This document shows positions 13,964 to 22,647 of a DNA stretch of 64,000 nucleotides, in pieces. Both the position numbers and the translations under genes were made by a program. Location: contig CAWFTF010000015.1 of NCBI GenBank assembly GCA_963818645.1, positions 41,586-105,585 of the forward strand, in the 5' to 3' direction. The stretch comes from Gp6-AA40 sp963818645. GTDB lineage: Bacteria > Acidobacteriota > Vicinamibacteria > Vicinamibacterales > UBA2999. The notes beneath the pieces were generated by a model. The model was not told the origin of the DNA. It ran no database searches and saw nothing but the letters and a program-made list of their open reading frames with translations. Numbering within the stretch: position 1 is the first letter of the stretch; the number at the start of each line of letters is the position of its first letter.

Positions 13964-15925
13964 ATGAGGCTCGCCTTGTTGGGGTTGGGGGTTGCTCTTG
14001 CTTTACTCATTGCCTGTCAGCGCACCCCGGATCCCGGATCCCGGATCCCGAATCCCGAGTCCATAACCCCGGGTCCCGTCACTTTCAACAAAGACATCGC
14101 GCCGATCCTCTTCGAGAACTGCGCAACCTGTCATCGCCCGATTGAGGACGGTCCGAGCCTCAAAGGCGGCGATGTGCTGTGTGTTGCTGGAGCGCCCTTC
14201 AGTCTTCTGGACTACGAGAGCGCACGCGCGCGCGCCCGTGAGATCGCCGATGCGACACTGACGCGCGCGATGCCGCCGTGGCTTCCCGAAGCTGGCCATG
14301 GCGAGTTCCTCAACCCGCGCCGCTTGCACGACGATCAGATTGCACTCATTCAACAGTGGGTCGAGCAGGGAACACCCGAGGGCGAGGCAGCGCAGAAGCC
14401 GAAGCCGCCTGCGTTTCCCGAGGGCTGGCAGTTGGGAACACCTGATGTTGTCGTCAAGAGCGCCGAGTCGTACACGCTTCAGCCCGGCAAAGGTGAAGTC
14501 TTCCGCAATTTCGTCTTCCAGGTGCCGCGCTCGTCGACGCGATACGTTCGCGCGATCGAGTTCCGCGCCGACAATCCCAAGGTTCTGCATCACGCCAACG
14601 TCGCGGTCGATCCATCGCGCGTGGCACGCAGGCTCGATCGCGCCGACCCCGGACCCGGCTTTGCGACGATGCCCGAGGACGACGTGCAGAACGTGTTCGG
14701 CTGGTCGCCGGGGAAGGTACCGATACTCGAACCCGCGGACACCGCGTGGGCGCTCGAAGAGGGAAGCGATCTCGTCGTGCAGCTGCACATGGTGCCGGGC
14801 GGGAAGGCCGAAGCGGTTCAGCCGTCGATCGGACTGTTCTTCACGTCAACGCCTCCGACGCGCGTACCGATCGTCGTGAAGCTCGAGTCGAAGTCGATCG
14901 ACATTCCCGCTGGCGAAGCGAACTACGCGATCGAGGACAGCTATGTGCTGCCGGTCGACGTCTCCGCGGTCAGCGTCTACCCGCACGCGCACTATCTGGC
15001 GAAGGAGATGCGGGGCACGGCGACGCTTCCCGACGGAACGGAGAAGCCGCTGATCTGGATCAGGCGTTGGGATATCCGGTGGCAGGACCAGTATCGCTAC
15101 AAGGATCCGATCGTGCTGCCGAAAGGAACGACGCTGCGCATGCGTTTCACGTACGACAACTCGGCGGCCAATGCGCGCAGCCCGCGACCGCCGCGCCAAG
15201 TGACGTGGGGCCAGAACTCGACCGACGAGATGGGTGCGTTGTGGGTGGAGGTGATTCCAAGCCGCAGCGAAGACGCGGCCGTCCTCACGCAGGACTACTT
15301 CCGCCGCGCGCTCGCCACCGACATCGCGAGTGCCGAGCTGCAGGTGCGCAACAACCCGAAGGATCCCGCGGCCCACAATCGACTCGCCCTGAAGTACGTT
15401 CAGGCGGGCCGGATTCCGGATGCACAGGCGCGCCTTGACGAGGCGCTGCGCCTGGCACCCAACGATGCAGAGGCGCACAGTAACCTCGGGACCGTGCTGC
15501 AGATGCAGGGCCGGCTGTCCGAGGCGTCGCCGCATCTCGCCACTGCGCTCAAGCTCAAGCCGAACGACGATCGCATCCGCTTCAACTTCGCCAACGGCCT
15601 GACGGCGGCGGGACGATCGAACGAGGCGATTCGCGAGTACGAGCGCGCGATCGCCCTCAATCCCGAGAATGCCGACGCGCACTTCAACCTCGCGATGCTC
15701 CTCGGTCCGCAGAATCGGCTGGACGAGGCCATCGCTCATCTCCGGCGAGTGATTGAACTCGCTCCGCGAAACAGTGAGGCTTATCGCAACCTGTCTGTCG
15801 CCTATGGGTTGCAGGGGAAGCTCGATGAGGCGATCGCCGAAGCGCGTACGGCGCTCCGAATCCAGCCCGACTCGGCGGCCGCGCGTCAGCACCTCGATCG
15901 GCTGCTCGCGATGCGCGGGAGGTAG
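13964..15925 (+). CDS. lipoprotein: cytochrome c / copper-monooxygenase-like / TPR fusion
   Basis: 653 residues. A lipoprotein signal peptide ends in LLIAC with lipidated Cys18. A linker of about 17 residues (RTPDPGSRIPNPESITP) is encoded by heptamer repeat. A single-haem cytochrome c domain follows with CATCH at 53-57 and an axial Met in a loop such as RAMPPWL. The middle (about 150-440) resembles copper type II ascorbate-dependent monooxygenases, with conserved His pairs in VLHHANV, VVQLHM and YPHAHYL. The C-terminus holds at least four TPRs (for example DAEAHSNLGTVLQMQGRLSE). The combination suggests an envelope redox enzyme; substrate unknown. It follows the receptor by 41 bases and could be cotranscribed. 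The start lies inside the heptamer array. Confidence 0.8.
   Translation: MRLALLGLGVALALLIACQRTPDPGSRIPNPESITPGPVTFNKDIAPILFENCATCHRPIEDGPSLKGGDVLCVAGAPFSLLDYESARARAREIADATLTRAMPPWLPEAGHGEFLNPRRLHDDQIALIQQWVEQGTPEGEAAQKPKPPAFPEGWQLGTPDVVVKSAESYTLQPGKGEVFRNFVFQVPRSSTRYVRAIEFRADNPKVLHHANVAVDPSRVARRLDRADPGPGFATMPEDDVQNVFGWSPGKVPILEPADTAWALEEGSDLVVQLHMVPGGKAEAVQPSIGLFFTSTPPTRVPIVVKLESKSIDIPAGEANYAIEDSYVLPVDVSAVSVYPHAHYLAKEMRGTATLPDGTEKPLIWIRRWDIRWQDQYRYKDPIVLPKGTTLRMRFTYDNSAANARSPRPPRQVTWGQNSTDEMGALWVEVIPSRSEDAAVLTQDYFRRALATDIASAELQVRNNPKDPAAHNRLALKYVQAGRIPDAQARLDEALRLAPNDAEAHSNLGTVLQMQGRLSEASPHLATALKLKPNDDRIRFNFANGLTAAGRSNEAIREYERAIALNPENADAHFNLAMLLGPQNRLDEAIAHLRRVIELAPRNSEAYRNLSVAYGLQGKLDEAIAEARTALRIQPDSAAARQHLDRLLAMRGR
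14026..14074. repeat. heptamer repeat array inside a coding sequence, CCCGGAT/CCCGAAT type, 7 units
   Basis: Units CCCGGAT three times, CCCGAAT, CCCGAGT, CCATAAC and CCCGGGT, in frame between the lipidation Cys and the cytochrome domain. Two GGGGTTG heptamers at 13981-13994 also encode part of the signal peptide. Confidence 0.9.
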
Positions 15926-15966
15926 CGGACGGGTTCGGAGGAAGTGAGTGTTGTAATCTCTCTCTC

Positions 15967-16848
15967 ATGAGAACTCCTATGTCTCGATTGATTGCATTAC
16001 TCGGGCTCACTCTTCTCGTCCTCGCGCCAGCGTCGAACGCTTCGGCGCAACTGCTGGCCGCCAAGGACGGCCCGATCGTCTACGGTCATCACCATCTGAA
16101 CGTGACGAACCTGGACGAGGCCAAGAAGTTCTGGGTGGACGCGATCGGTGGCGTGCTGATCAAGGTCGGCCCCGAGAATCGCGAGATCATCAAGTTCCCC
16201 AATGCGCTGATCTTGCTGCGCGCGCAGAAGCCAACGGCCGGGAGCAAGGGCTCGACTGTCGATCACATCGGGTTTTCAGTGAAGAACCTGCGGCAGGTCG
16301 TGGACCGTATCAAGGCGGGCGGATTCCGCATGGTCACCTCCGCGGAGGCGCCGCCCAACGTCAAGGTCCAGGACGACATCGGCATCGTCGAGGCCGGACC
16401 GGTCAGCGGCATCGCCTATGCGATGGCTCCTGACGAGACGAAGGTGGAGCTCGTGGAGATGAAAGCGCAGGCCGCGCCGATTGCCTCGCATCACCTTCAC
16501 TTCTTCGGCATGAACAAGGAGATGCAGGCCTGGTACATGCAGACGTTCGGTGCTTCGACGCTCGACTCCGCAAATCCGGCGGCGTTCATCAGCGCGAGCC
16601 TGCCAGGGCTGACGATGAATTTCTCGCCGTCACAGGCGCCTGTGGCCGGGACGCAGGGACGCGCGATCGATCACATCGGGTTCGAAGTGAGGAACCTCGA
16701 AGCGTTCACCAAGAAGCTGGAAGCGCAGGGGATCAAGCTCGCCGCGCCATATCGCCAGGTGCCAGCACTCGGGATCTCGATCGCGTTCATCACCGATCCG
16801 TGGGGCACCTACATCGAGCTGACCGAGGGGCTGGATAAGATCAATTAA
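15967..16848 (+). CDS. exported VOC-family protein, two domains
   Basis: 293 residues. Signal peptide to about residue 28 (LTLLVLAPASNASAQ), then two vicinal-oxygen-chelate domains: YGHHHLNVTNLDEAKKFWVD to VELVEM, and SHHLHFFGMNKEMQAWYMQT to IELTEGLDKIN. Metal-ligand candidates are the His in HHHLNV, His in VDHIGF and Glu in KVELVEM, with the same set in the second half. Glyoxalase, dioxygenase and binding roles all occur in this fold, and the export signal argues for a periplasmic enzyme or binding protein. The second ATG, four codons in, is an alternative start. TGTAAT about 14 bases upstream could be a -10 box. Confidence 0.85.
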   Translation: MRTPMSRLIALLGLTLLVLAPASNASAQLLAAKDGPIVYGHHHLNVTNLDEAKKFWVDAIGGVLIKVGPENREIIKFPNALILLRAQKPTAGSKGSTVDHIGFSVKNLRQVVDRIKAGGFRMVTSAEAPPNVKVQDDIGIVEAGPVSGIAYAMAPDETKVELVEMKAQAAPIASHHLHFFGMNKEMQAWYMQTFGASTLDSANPAAFISASLPGLTMNFSPSQAPVAGTQGRAIDHIGFEVRNLEAFTKKLEAQGIKLAAPYRQVPALGISIAFITDPWGTYIELTEGLDKIN

Positions 16849-16850
16849 GC

Positions 16851-16873
16851 GGGACTCGGGATCCGGGATCCGG
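16851..16873. repeat. heptamer repeat array, GGGACTC/GGGATCC type, 3 units
   Basis: Units GGGACTC, GGGATCC and GGGATCC begin three bases after the VOC stop codon. Confidence 0.75.
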
Positions 16874-16972
16874 CGCGACGTCGAAGTTGTCAATGGTGGC
16901 TGTGAGTGCCACGTCTACTCGCGCGGTATCGCCAGCCTTGAAGCAAGGGCGCCGCTCGCGGATGATGAGGTG

Positions 16973-17332
16973 ATGAGCGGCAAGTCCAACGCGCGCGTCG
17001 TGTATTCGACGGAAACCGCGGGTAAGTGTCCTGTGTGCGGATGGCCGCAGCGGAACTGCCAGTGCAGCAGCCGGCGCGACGTCGCCGCTGCCATTCCGGC
17101 GCGGATCGTCGCGAAGCTGCGAGTGGAGAAGAAGGGGCGAGGCGGCAAGACGGTGACCGTGGTGTACGGCCTGCCACAGAATAGCGAGTTCCTGAAAGAG
17201 CTGAGCCAGGAACTGAAGCGCGCGTGCGGAACCGGCGGCACCGCGACAGAGGAGGGCGTCGAGCTCCAGGGCGACATGCGCGAGCGTGTCCGCGACGTGC
17301 TGACGAAGCGGAACTTCGTCGTCAAGGGCTGA
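16973..17332 (+). CDS. yciH: SUI1/eIF1-family translation factor (YciH type)
   Basis: 119 residues. A Cys-rich opening (GKCPVCGWPQRNCQC) precedes the SUI1 fold: KLRVEKKGRGGKTVTVVYGL, then LKRACGTGGTATEEGVELQG, and a C-terminus VRDVLTKRNFVVKG. These basic and GTGG motifs are the family core for ribosome contact. Bacterial YciH is thought to monitor start-site selection on the 30S subunit, as eIF1 does in eukaryotes. The ATG follows a GTG by one codon with GAGGTG adjacent. The frame is open about 40 codons upstream (NGGCECHVYSRGIASLEARA) without a start codon; this is not annotated as coding. Confidence 0.9.
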   Translation: MSGKSNARVVYSTETAGKCPVCGWPQRNCQCSSRRDVAAAIPARIVAKLRVEKKGRGGKTVTVVYGLPQNSEFLKELSQELKRACGTGGTATEEGVELQGDMRERVRDVLTKRNFVVKG

Positions 17333-17358
17333 CGCAGAATCTTCGATGCAGGGTTGTC

Positions 17359-17393
17359 GGGATTCGGGATTCGGGGTTCGGGGTTCGGGGTTC
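17359..17393. repeat. heptamer repeat array, GGGATTC/GGGGTTC type, 5 units
   Basis: Two GGGATTC and three GGGGTTC units between the convergent yciH and DUF2007 genes. Confidence 0.9.
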
Positions 17394-17416
17394 GGATCGA
17401 TACGTAGTTCTGTGTC

Positions 17417-17656
17417 CTACGAGATGCGGAACGCGCCGGCCTCTGCCGAAGCGAGAAGATTGCGGGCGCGATCGGCGTCGCTTTCGGCAACCATGATCTC
17501 GACGGCGCCGAGGCCGTCAACCGTCAGGCCGTGCGTGTGGCGAAGCGCTTCGCCCCGTTCGGAGGTGTGAATGCCAGCGGACTCGAGAAACGCGCGAACC
17601 TGTTGTGCGTGAATCTCTCCGCTTGCGACGAACACGCTGCGCAGTTCATGGTCCAT
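17417..17656 (-). CDS. DUF2007-family small protein
   Basis: 79 residues with the DUF2007 pattern: LRSVFVASGEIHAQQVRAFL, then SAGIHTSERGEAL and IMVAESDADRARNLLAS. The family forms a small alpha/beta fold that has been suggested to have a signalling or binding role; no reaction is known. It is cytosolic, with no signal peptide. It lies downstream of the secreted GDTLVVET gene, separated by one GGGGTCTGACCCC palindrome, and may have its own promoter. Confidence 0.75.
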   Translation of the reverse strand: MDHELRSVFVASGEIHAQQVRAFLESAGIHTSERGEALRHTHGLTVDGLGAVEIMVAESDADRARNLLASAEAGAFRIS

Positions 17657-17671
17657 GTGAAACTCTGTGAA

Positions 17672-17684
17672 GGGGTCTGACCCC
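17672..17684. repeat. 13-bp palindrome GGGGTCTGACCCC (copy 2 of 4)
   Basis: Flanked by GTGAA and by GCAC; lies 7 bases after the stop of the minus-strand secreted gene that ends at 17692. Confidence 0.8.
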
Positions 17685-17691
17685 GCACAAT

Positions 17692-18678
17692 TTAGGGCTG
17701 TGAGCTCTGGCTCGCCGCCGCGGCCTTCGCGTCGTCGGCACGCGCGGCGCTGAGGATGTTCTTCAAGCCGTAGTTACCCTCGTGACACTCGTACGGCATC
17801 ATCGGCTCAGACGGATTCACGGTCAGCGGCAGCGAGAATGTCCACGGCTTCGTCCACGTCGTCGGATCGTCCACCGTCACCGTCCATTTCAGCCTGTTCG
17901 GTCCAACGGGCGTGAAGCGCTCCACGATCTTGAGCCGCTCGGCATTGGCGTTGCGGTAGACGCTGCGCCCGAGGAAGTTCGTCGTTTCGACGACCAGCGT
18001 GTCGCCTTCCCAGTGACCGCGCGAGTCACCGAAGTCGGATCGGATGTTCATCGCCAGATGCGGTGCCGACGTGATGGGGATGACGCGGGTGTCGTGGATC
18101 ATCTCGTAGGTGATCGCCACGTAGCCCGGTCCCTGCACGATCTGCGACGAGTTGCCGTAGATGGTCGGCATCCCTGAGTTCGGGAAGCCGCGCGTGATGC
18201 AACGGTCGTAGAGACTGCGATCGGTGTACGAGTCGGCCGGCCCGCGAGTACTGCGTTTCCGCGCTTCGGCGGCCGCCTGCTGCCGCTGCTGCGCCTCGGG
18301 CGTGAGCGGTGGAATCTTGCCGTCCGGCGGGTCGATCACCAGCCATGCCTGCGCGCCGTTCTCGGCGTTGCGGTACGCCACCTGCCACCAGTTGTCGGGC
18401 GCCTCGGTAGGTCCGAGGAAGTTGTTGATCGTCCGTTCGGCCGCCTGACGCTTGAGCGTGCGCAGTTCCTCAGCGCTGATCTCACTGAGTTGCTTGCCCT
18501 CGAACTCCTTCGGTCGCTCGAGTGGCGTGCCCGCCTCGGTGAGGTTGGAGTAGTTTCCCTGGATGTCCGGATCGCCCCACGGCGTCTTCGGTGCCTTGTA
18601 GCTCTGCGCGCTCGACTGCGCTGCGGCGACCGCCACCATGACGGCGCCGGCGCAGATGCCGGATGCCAACCGCGTCAT
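17692..18678 (-). CDS. secreted protein of the GDTLVVET family (paralogue A)
   Basis: 328 residues with a signal peptide (GICAGAVMVAVAAAQSSAQS). Mature part: KTPWGDPDIQGNYSNLTEAG, PWGDP being a hallmark opening; SLYDRCITRGFPNSGMPTIY; then GHWEGDTLVVETTNFLGRS and an acidic C-terminal region with ECHEGNYGLKNIL. This is a large, uncharacterised acidobacterial secreted family, and no catalytic motif is recognised. The ATG chosen has GAAGGTG five bases upstream. A GTG four codons earlier overlaps the stop of the preceding paralogue (GTGA), so the two are coupled either way. It is the last gene of the five-gene minus-strand operon. Confidence 0.8.
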   Translation of the reverse strand: MTRLASGICAGAVMVAVAAAQSSAQSYKAPKTPWGDPDIQGNYSNLTEAGTPLERPKEFEGKQLSEISAEELRTLKRQAAERTINNFLGPTEAPDNWWQVAYRNAENGAQAWLVIDPPDGKIPPLTPEAQQRQQAAAEARKRSTRGPADSYTDRSLYDRCITRGFPNSGMPTIYGNSSQIVQGPGYVAITYEMIHDTRVIPITSAPHLAMNIRSDFGDSRGHWEGDTLVVETTNFLGRSVYRNANAERLKIVERFTPVGPNRLKWTVTVDDPTTWTKPWTFSLPLTVNPSEPMMPYECHEGNYGLKNILSAARADDAKAAAASQSSQP

Positions 18679-18686
18679 GTTCACCT

Positions 18687-19748
18687 TCACTTGCTCGATC
18701 CCCCCGCCGCCTTCTCTTCAGCCCTCGCCGCCGTGAGGATGTTGCGCAGTCCGTAGTTGCCTTCGTGACATGCGTACTCGAACGGCGGCTGGCTCTCGTC
18801 TTCCGTCAGGTTCATCGTGAAGGTCCAGGGCGTCGCCCACGTGTGCGGATCGTCCAGCGTCACCGCCCATTCAACGGTATCGGGACCGATCGGGGTGAAC
18901 TTCTCGATGATCTTCAGCTGGTCGCTCGAGCCGCGATACGGTGTCTTGTCGGTAAAGTTCGTCGTCTCGACGACGAGCGTGTTGCCTTCCCAGTGGCCGC
19001 GGCCGTCGCCGACGTACTGACGAAGTGAACCTGCGACGTGCGGGCGGGAGTCGAGCGGAATCACGCGTGTGTCGTGGACCATCTCGTAGGTAATCGTCAC
19101 GAACCCCGGGCTCTGATGGATGTGATACGAGTTGCCGTAAATGGCCGGCATCATCGATCCGGGGATGCCGCGCGTGATGCAGCGATCGTAGAGGCTCCGG
19201 TCTTCCCATGAATCGGCCGGGCCGCGATCCCTTCCTCGCTGCCTGCCGTGCCGCCTGCCGCTGGCGTGCTTCCGCTGTCTGCTGCGGCACTTTTCCGTCC
19301 GCCGGCTCGGTCACGAGCCATGGGCGGCTGTTGACCGCGTAGTAGTTCTCGAACCAGTGCATCGGGCTCGTCGCGCCCGGGAACTCACTCAGCCCAGGAG
19401 TGCGCTCGATCGTCTGCTGCTGCCGCTGCGCGACCATCTTGGCGAGTTCGGCCGGCGTAAAGGAGTCGATCGCGCGCCCCGCATATTCGTCAGGCCGCTC
19501 GAACGGGATGCCGCTCTCGTCGCTGTTGTTGTAGTCGCCGGTGATGTCGGGATCGCCCCACGGCGTCTTCGGTGGGACGAAGGTTCCGCGCGGCGGGATC
19601 GGTGCGATCTTCTTTCGCTGCGGAACTTCACCTTCCTTGATCGGGTCGGCTCGTTTCGGGCCGGCGTCTGGGCGACGATGCCGCTCGACGCACTAGCAAT
19701 GGCTATGACAGTGGCGACGATGATGACGCGACAGTTCGGAATCGACAT
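18687..19748 (-). CDS. secreted protein of the GDTLVVET family (paralogue B), frameshifted twice
   Basis: Reading through two shifts gives about 350 residues closely parallel to the next gene. There is a signal peptide (MSIPNCRVIIVATVIAIASA), then KTPWGDPDITGDYNNSDESG, SLYDRCITRGIPGSMMPAIY, GHWEGNTLVVETTNFTDKT and CHEGNYGLRNIL. The frame changes near 19672, just after the signal peptide, and near 19225, where AAGGG should be AAGG. Both breaks are single-base events and the family text continues on each side, so the gene is treated as one unit. It begins inside the ankyrin stop (TAATG) and ends inside the next start (GTGA). Function unknown. Confidence 0.75.
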
Positions 19749-21238
19749 TACGGTGCACCCAGTTCCTTGAGAAGCTTTGCCGTGCGTTCGTAGACCGGTG
19801 GAGGTCCCCCCGCGCGGCCGCGACCACCGACGCCCATCGCCATGTCGACAGGTGTTCGGCCCTTCTTGTCCTTCGCGTCGAGGTTCGCACCGGCCTTGGC
19901 CAGTACCCGCACCACCGAATCGAGTCCGCCCTGCGCCGCCAGATGAATCGCCGTGATGCCATCATCGGTGGACTCGTTGACATCCACGTTGCGCTCGACC
20001 AGAAGTTCAACGGCCTGGCGGAGGTCGGCCTCAGTGCCGTAGTCTTTCGCGAACACGCCAAGTCCGCGCCCGAGCCCCGAGGCCATCATCAAAGCCGTCG
20101 TGCCGCGGGGTTGTTTGAGTGTTGGATCCGCGCCGGCCGCGAGCAGAATCTTCATCGCCGCGTAATCGCCATTTCTCGCCGCCCGCATCAGCGGAGTCGT
20201 GCCCGCACCGAGCTGCGGCTCGCCAGGCGTGTGATTGCGCGGCAGCGTCGCCGCCGTCAACCGCGCGTCGACGACGGAGCCCTTGGCGATCAGGCGAGAG
20301 ATGAGGTCGGTCGGCTTGAGCGTGTCCTGAACCTTACGCGGCGGCATGCCGTAGACCTCGCCGAGCGAACTCATATCCACCGCAGCGTAGAGCGCGGCCA
20401 TGCCGGCCTTGTCGATGATGTTCGGATCGGCACCAGCCTCGAGGATTGCGTTGGCGGTGTCGTAGTGCGCGTTCATGATTGCCAGAATTAGGGGCGTCGT
20501 TCCGTCTGGATCCGTGGCGTTGACGTCGGCGCCAGCCTTCGCGAGCGCACGAGCCGAATCCATCCCGCCGTCCCGTGCGGCATACATCAACGGCGTCCAG
20601 TTTCCGTGCGGCAGGATGGTGAGCACGCCCTCGAGGCCGAAGCGATCCTTGGGGAACTGAATCGCCGCCGATCGGGCGTTGACGTCCGCGCCGCGGCCGG
20701 CGAGTAGCGTCACGACGTCAGCGTGGTTTTCTGACGCCGCCCACATCAGGGCGGTCTCGCCAAGCTGCGACTCTTTGAGATTGACGTCGGCGCCGTGGTC
20801 GATGAGCACGCGCACGGCGGCAGCGTTTCCCGTCCGCGCGGCCGTCATCAGAACGGTCTGTCCCTTGGAGACGATCGTGTTGGCGCTCGCGCCAGCGGAG
20901 AGCAGCGCCTCGATCATCGCCACATTGCCGTTGACGGCTGCCAGCGAGAGCGGCGTCACGCCGTAGCGATTCGCCGCGCTCGCGTTGGCTCCCGCCCCGA
21001 GCAGCGCCTTCGAGGTTTCGAGATCGTCCGAGCGAACGGCCCAGTGAAGCGGCGTCGTGCCGTCGGCTTCGGTGGCTTTCACCTCCGCCGGGTCCTTGAG
21101 AAGTTTCCGGACTTCTTCGCGGTCTCCGGCCTGTATGGCTTCAGCGAGCCGTGACTCGCTTCGTCCTGCGCTCAGTGACGCTGCCGACAGCAGAGCGACG
21201 AGGACCACACGGGGCAGGTATCGCATGGCTCGTCTCAT
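19748..21238 (-). CDS. exported ankyrin-repeat protein
   Basis: 496 residues: a signal peptide (MRYLPRVVLVALLSAASLSA) after a short lead, then about ten ankyrin repeats of 33 residues, for example DGTTPLHWAVRSDDLETSKA, GETALMWAASENHADVVTLL and DGITAIHLAAQGGLDSVVRV. A Gly/Pro-rich patch (GVGGRGRAGGPPPVYE) lies near the C-terminus. Ankyrin stacks bind proteins; export suggests an envelope scaffold or immunity-like partner. It starts in the stop of the DUF1552 gene (TGATG) and its stop overlaps the next start (TAATG), which indicates translational coupling across the operon. An alternative ATG lies four codons downstream. Confidence 0.88.
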   Translation of the reverse strand: MRRAMRYLPRVVLVALLSAASLSAGRSESRLAEAIQAGDREEVRKLLKDPAEVKATEADGTTPLHWAVRSDDLETSKALLGAGANASAANRYGVTPLSLAAVNGNVAMIEALLSAGASANTIVSKGQTVLMTAARTGNAAAVRVLIDHGADVNLKESQLGETALMWAASENHADVVTLLAGRGADVNARSAAIQFPKDRFGLEGVLTILPHGNWTPLMYAARDGGMDSARALAKAGADVNATDPDGTTPLILAIMNAHYDTANAILEAGADPNIIDKAGMAALYAAVDMSSLGEVYGMPPRKVQDTLKPTDLISRLIAKGSVVDARLTAATLPRNHTPGEPQLGAGTTPLMRAARNGDYAAMKILLAAGADPTLKQPRGTTALMMASGLGRGLGVFAKDYGTEADLRQAVELLVERNVDVNESTDDGITAIHLAAQGGLDSVVRVLAKAGANLDAKDKKGRTPVDMAMGVGGRGRAGGPPPVYERTAKLLKELGAP

Positions 21239-22566
21239 CAGCTGAAGAGATCCTCGACGCGTCCGTTGCTGTCGCCGAAGGTATTGATCTGGCTGCCGTA
21301 CTTGTTGGCGACGGCCAGCCACAGATTGCCGACCGGTGTCTGCGGCTTCAGTTTGATGTGGCGATGTCCCTTGCCCACACCGCCGCCGACGGCGAGAACC
21401 GGCAGCGGATCGCTCGCGTGTCCATTCGGGTTGCCCATGCCGCCGCCGTAGAAGATGAGCGAGTGATCGAGCAACGACCCGTCGCCATCGGGTGTTGAGC
21501 GGAGCTTCTCGAGAAACTTCGCGAAGAGCCCCATGTGATACGTGTTCACCTTCACGTTCTGCGCGATCTTCTGCGCATCGTTGCCGTGATGCGACACGGA
21601 GTGATGCTGCTCGGTGACCCCGATGTTCGGATAGGTGCGCTGGCTCAACTCACGCGAGAGCATGAACGTGAAGACGCGCGTCACGTCGGCCTGATAGGCG
21701 ACGGCCAGCAGGTCGTACATCAGCCCCACGTGCTCTTCGAAGGAGTCAGGCACGCCGACGGGCACCTCGATGTCCACATCGACCCGGTTCTGTGCCTCGG
21801 CGCGCTGAATGCGCCGCTCGATCTCGCGAAGGTTGTCGAGATAGTCGCTGACACGGCGACGATCGCGCGCATCGAGTCCGCGCTGCAGCTTGCGCGCTTC
21901 CTCGGCGACGGAGTCGAGCATGCTGCGATCGTCCCGCGTGCGCGCGGCGCGCTCCGCCGGGCTGCCGCCCTGCCCGAACATTCGCTCGAACACGACGCGC
22001 GGATTGATGTCCATCGGCAGCGGTGCCGACGGCGAACTCCAGGTGACGGTGTTGAGGTACACGCAGTTGAAGCCGGGTGAGCACGCGCCCACGTAGCCGG
22101 TGAAGTCCTCGGTCGCCACTTCGAGCGAGGGGAACGGCGTGTCCTGTCCGATCTGTTGCGCCACGACCTGGTCGACGCTGGTGTTGGCGAGGACGTCTTC
22201 GGCCTCGGTTCGCTTCGGCCACACACCGGTGAGGAACCCGGCCGCGCTCACGGCGTGATCGCCGACCTGGCTGCCTGGATGCGATCGCGTCAGGTTGGTC
22301 ACAAGCACGAGTTGGTCCTTGTAAGACTCAATCGGCTGGAGGATCGGCTTGATGTCGAATCCCGGCCCGACGATCTCCGGAATCCACTGCTCCATGATCG
22401 CGCCGTTCGGAATGTAGATGGCGCCGAACCGCGTGCGCGGACGCGCCTGCGCGCGCGCCAGCGGCGTGAATGCAGGGAACATCGCATCGAGCAGGGGCAG
22501 TGCAACGGCGGCGCCGACACCTCTGAGGAACGTACGGCGAGGCAGTGCAATCTTTGATACGAACAT
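21238..22566 (-). CDS. DUF1552 protein, Tat-exported
   Basis: 442 residues. The N-terminus has a twin-arginine signal (LPRRTFLRGVGAAVALPLLD). The body shows DUF1552 features: GAIYIPNGAIMEQWIPE, LTRSHPGSQVGDHAVSAAGF, VTEQHHSVSHHGND, and LIFYGGGMGNPNGHASDPLP near the end. The fold is related to sulfatase/DUF1501-like proteins and it is usually encoded beside a DUF1592 cytochrome-type protein, as here, in planctomycetes and acidobacteria. The reaction is unknown. Export in folded form through Tat suggests a bound cofactor or metal. It is separated from the DUF1592 gene by 75 bases filled with two heptamer arrays. Confidence 0.88.
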   Translation of the reverse strand: MFVSKIALPRRTFLRGVGAAVALPLLDAMFPAFTPLARAQARPRTRFGAIYIPNGAIMEQWIPEIVGPGFDIKPILQPIESYKDQLVLVTNLTRSHPGSQVGDHAVSAAGFLTGVWPKRTEAEDVLANTSVDQVVAQQIGQDTPFPSLEVATEDFTGYVGACSPGFNCVYLNTVTWSSPSAPLPMDINPRVVFERMFGQGGSPAERAARTRDDRSMLDSVAEEARKLQRGLDARDRRRVSDYLDNLREIERRIQRAEAQNRVDVDIEVPVGVPDSFEEHVGLMYDLLAVAYQADVTRVFTFMLSRELSQRTYPNIGVTEQHHSVSHHGNDAQKIAQNVKVNTYHMGLFAKFLEKLRSTPDGDGSLLDHSLIFYGGGMGNPNGHASDPLPVLAVGGGVGKGHRHIKLKPQTPVGNLWLAVANKYGSQINTFGDSNGRVEDLFS

Positions 22567-22571
22567 CGATT

Positions 22572-22647
22572 AACTCCCAACTCCCAAGGGCCAACTCCCA
22601 AAGCAGCTTGTTCCCGCTGCCTACTGCATACCGCCTACTGCCTACTG
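22572..22647. repeat. two adjacent heptamer arrays, AACTCCC and CTGCCTA types
   Basis: AACTCCC, AACTCCC, AAGGGCC, AACTCCC at 22572-22599, then CTGCCTA, CTGCATA, CCGCCTA, CTGCCTA at 22617-22644. The second array runs into the last codons of the DUF1592 gene. Confidence 0.8.

Noticed and set aside
16890..16972. N-terminal extension of yciH (NGGCECHVYSRGIASLEARA)
   Set aside because: The frame is open but has no start codon, and known YciH proteins begin near MSGKSNARVVYSTE.
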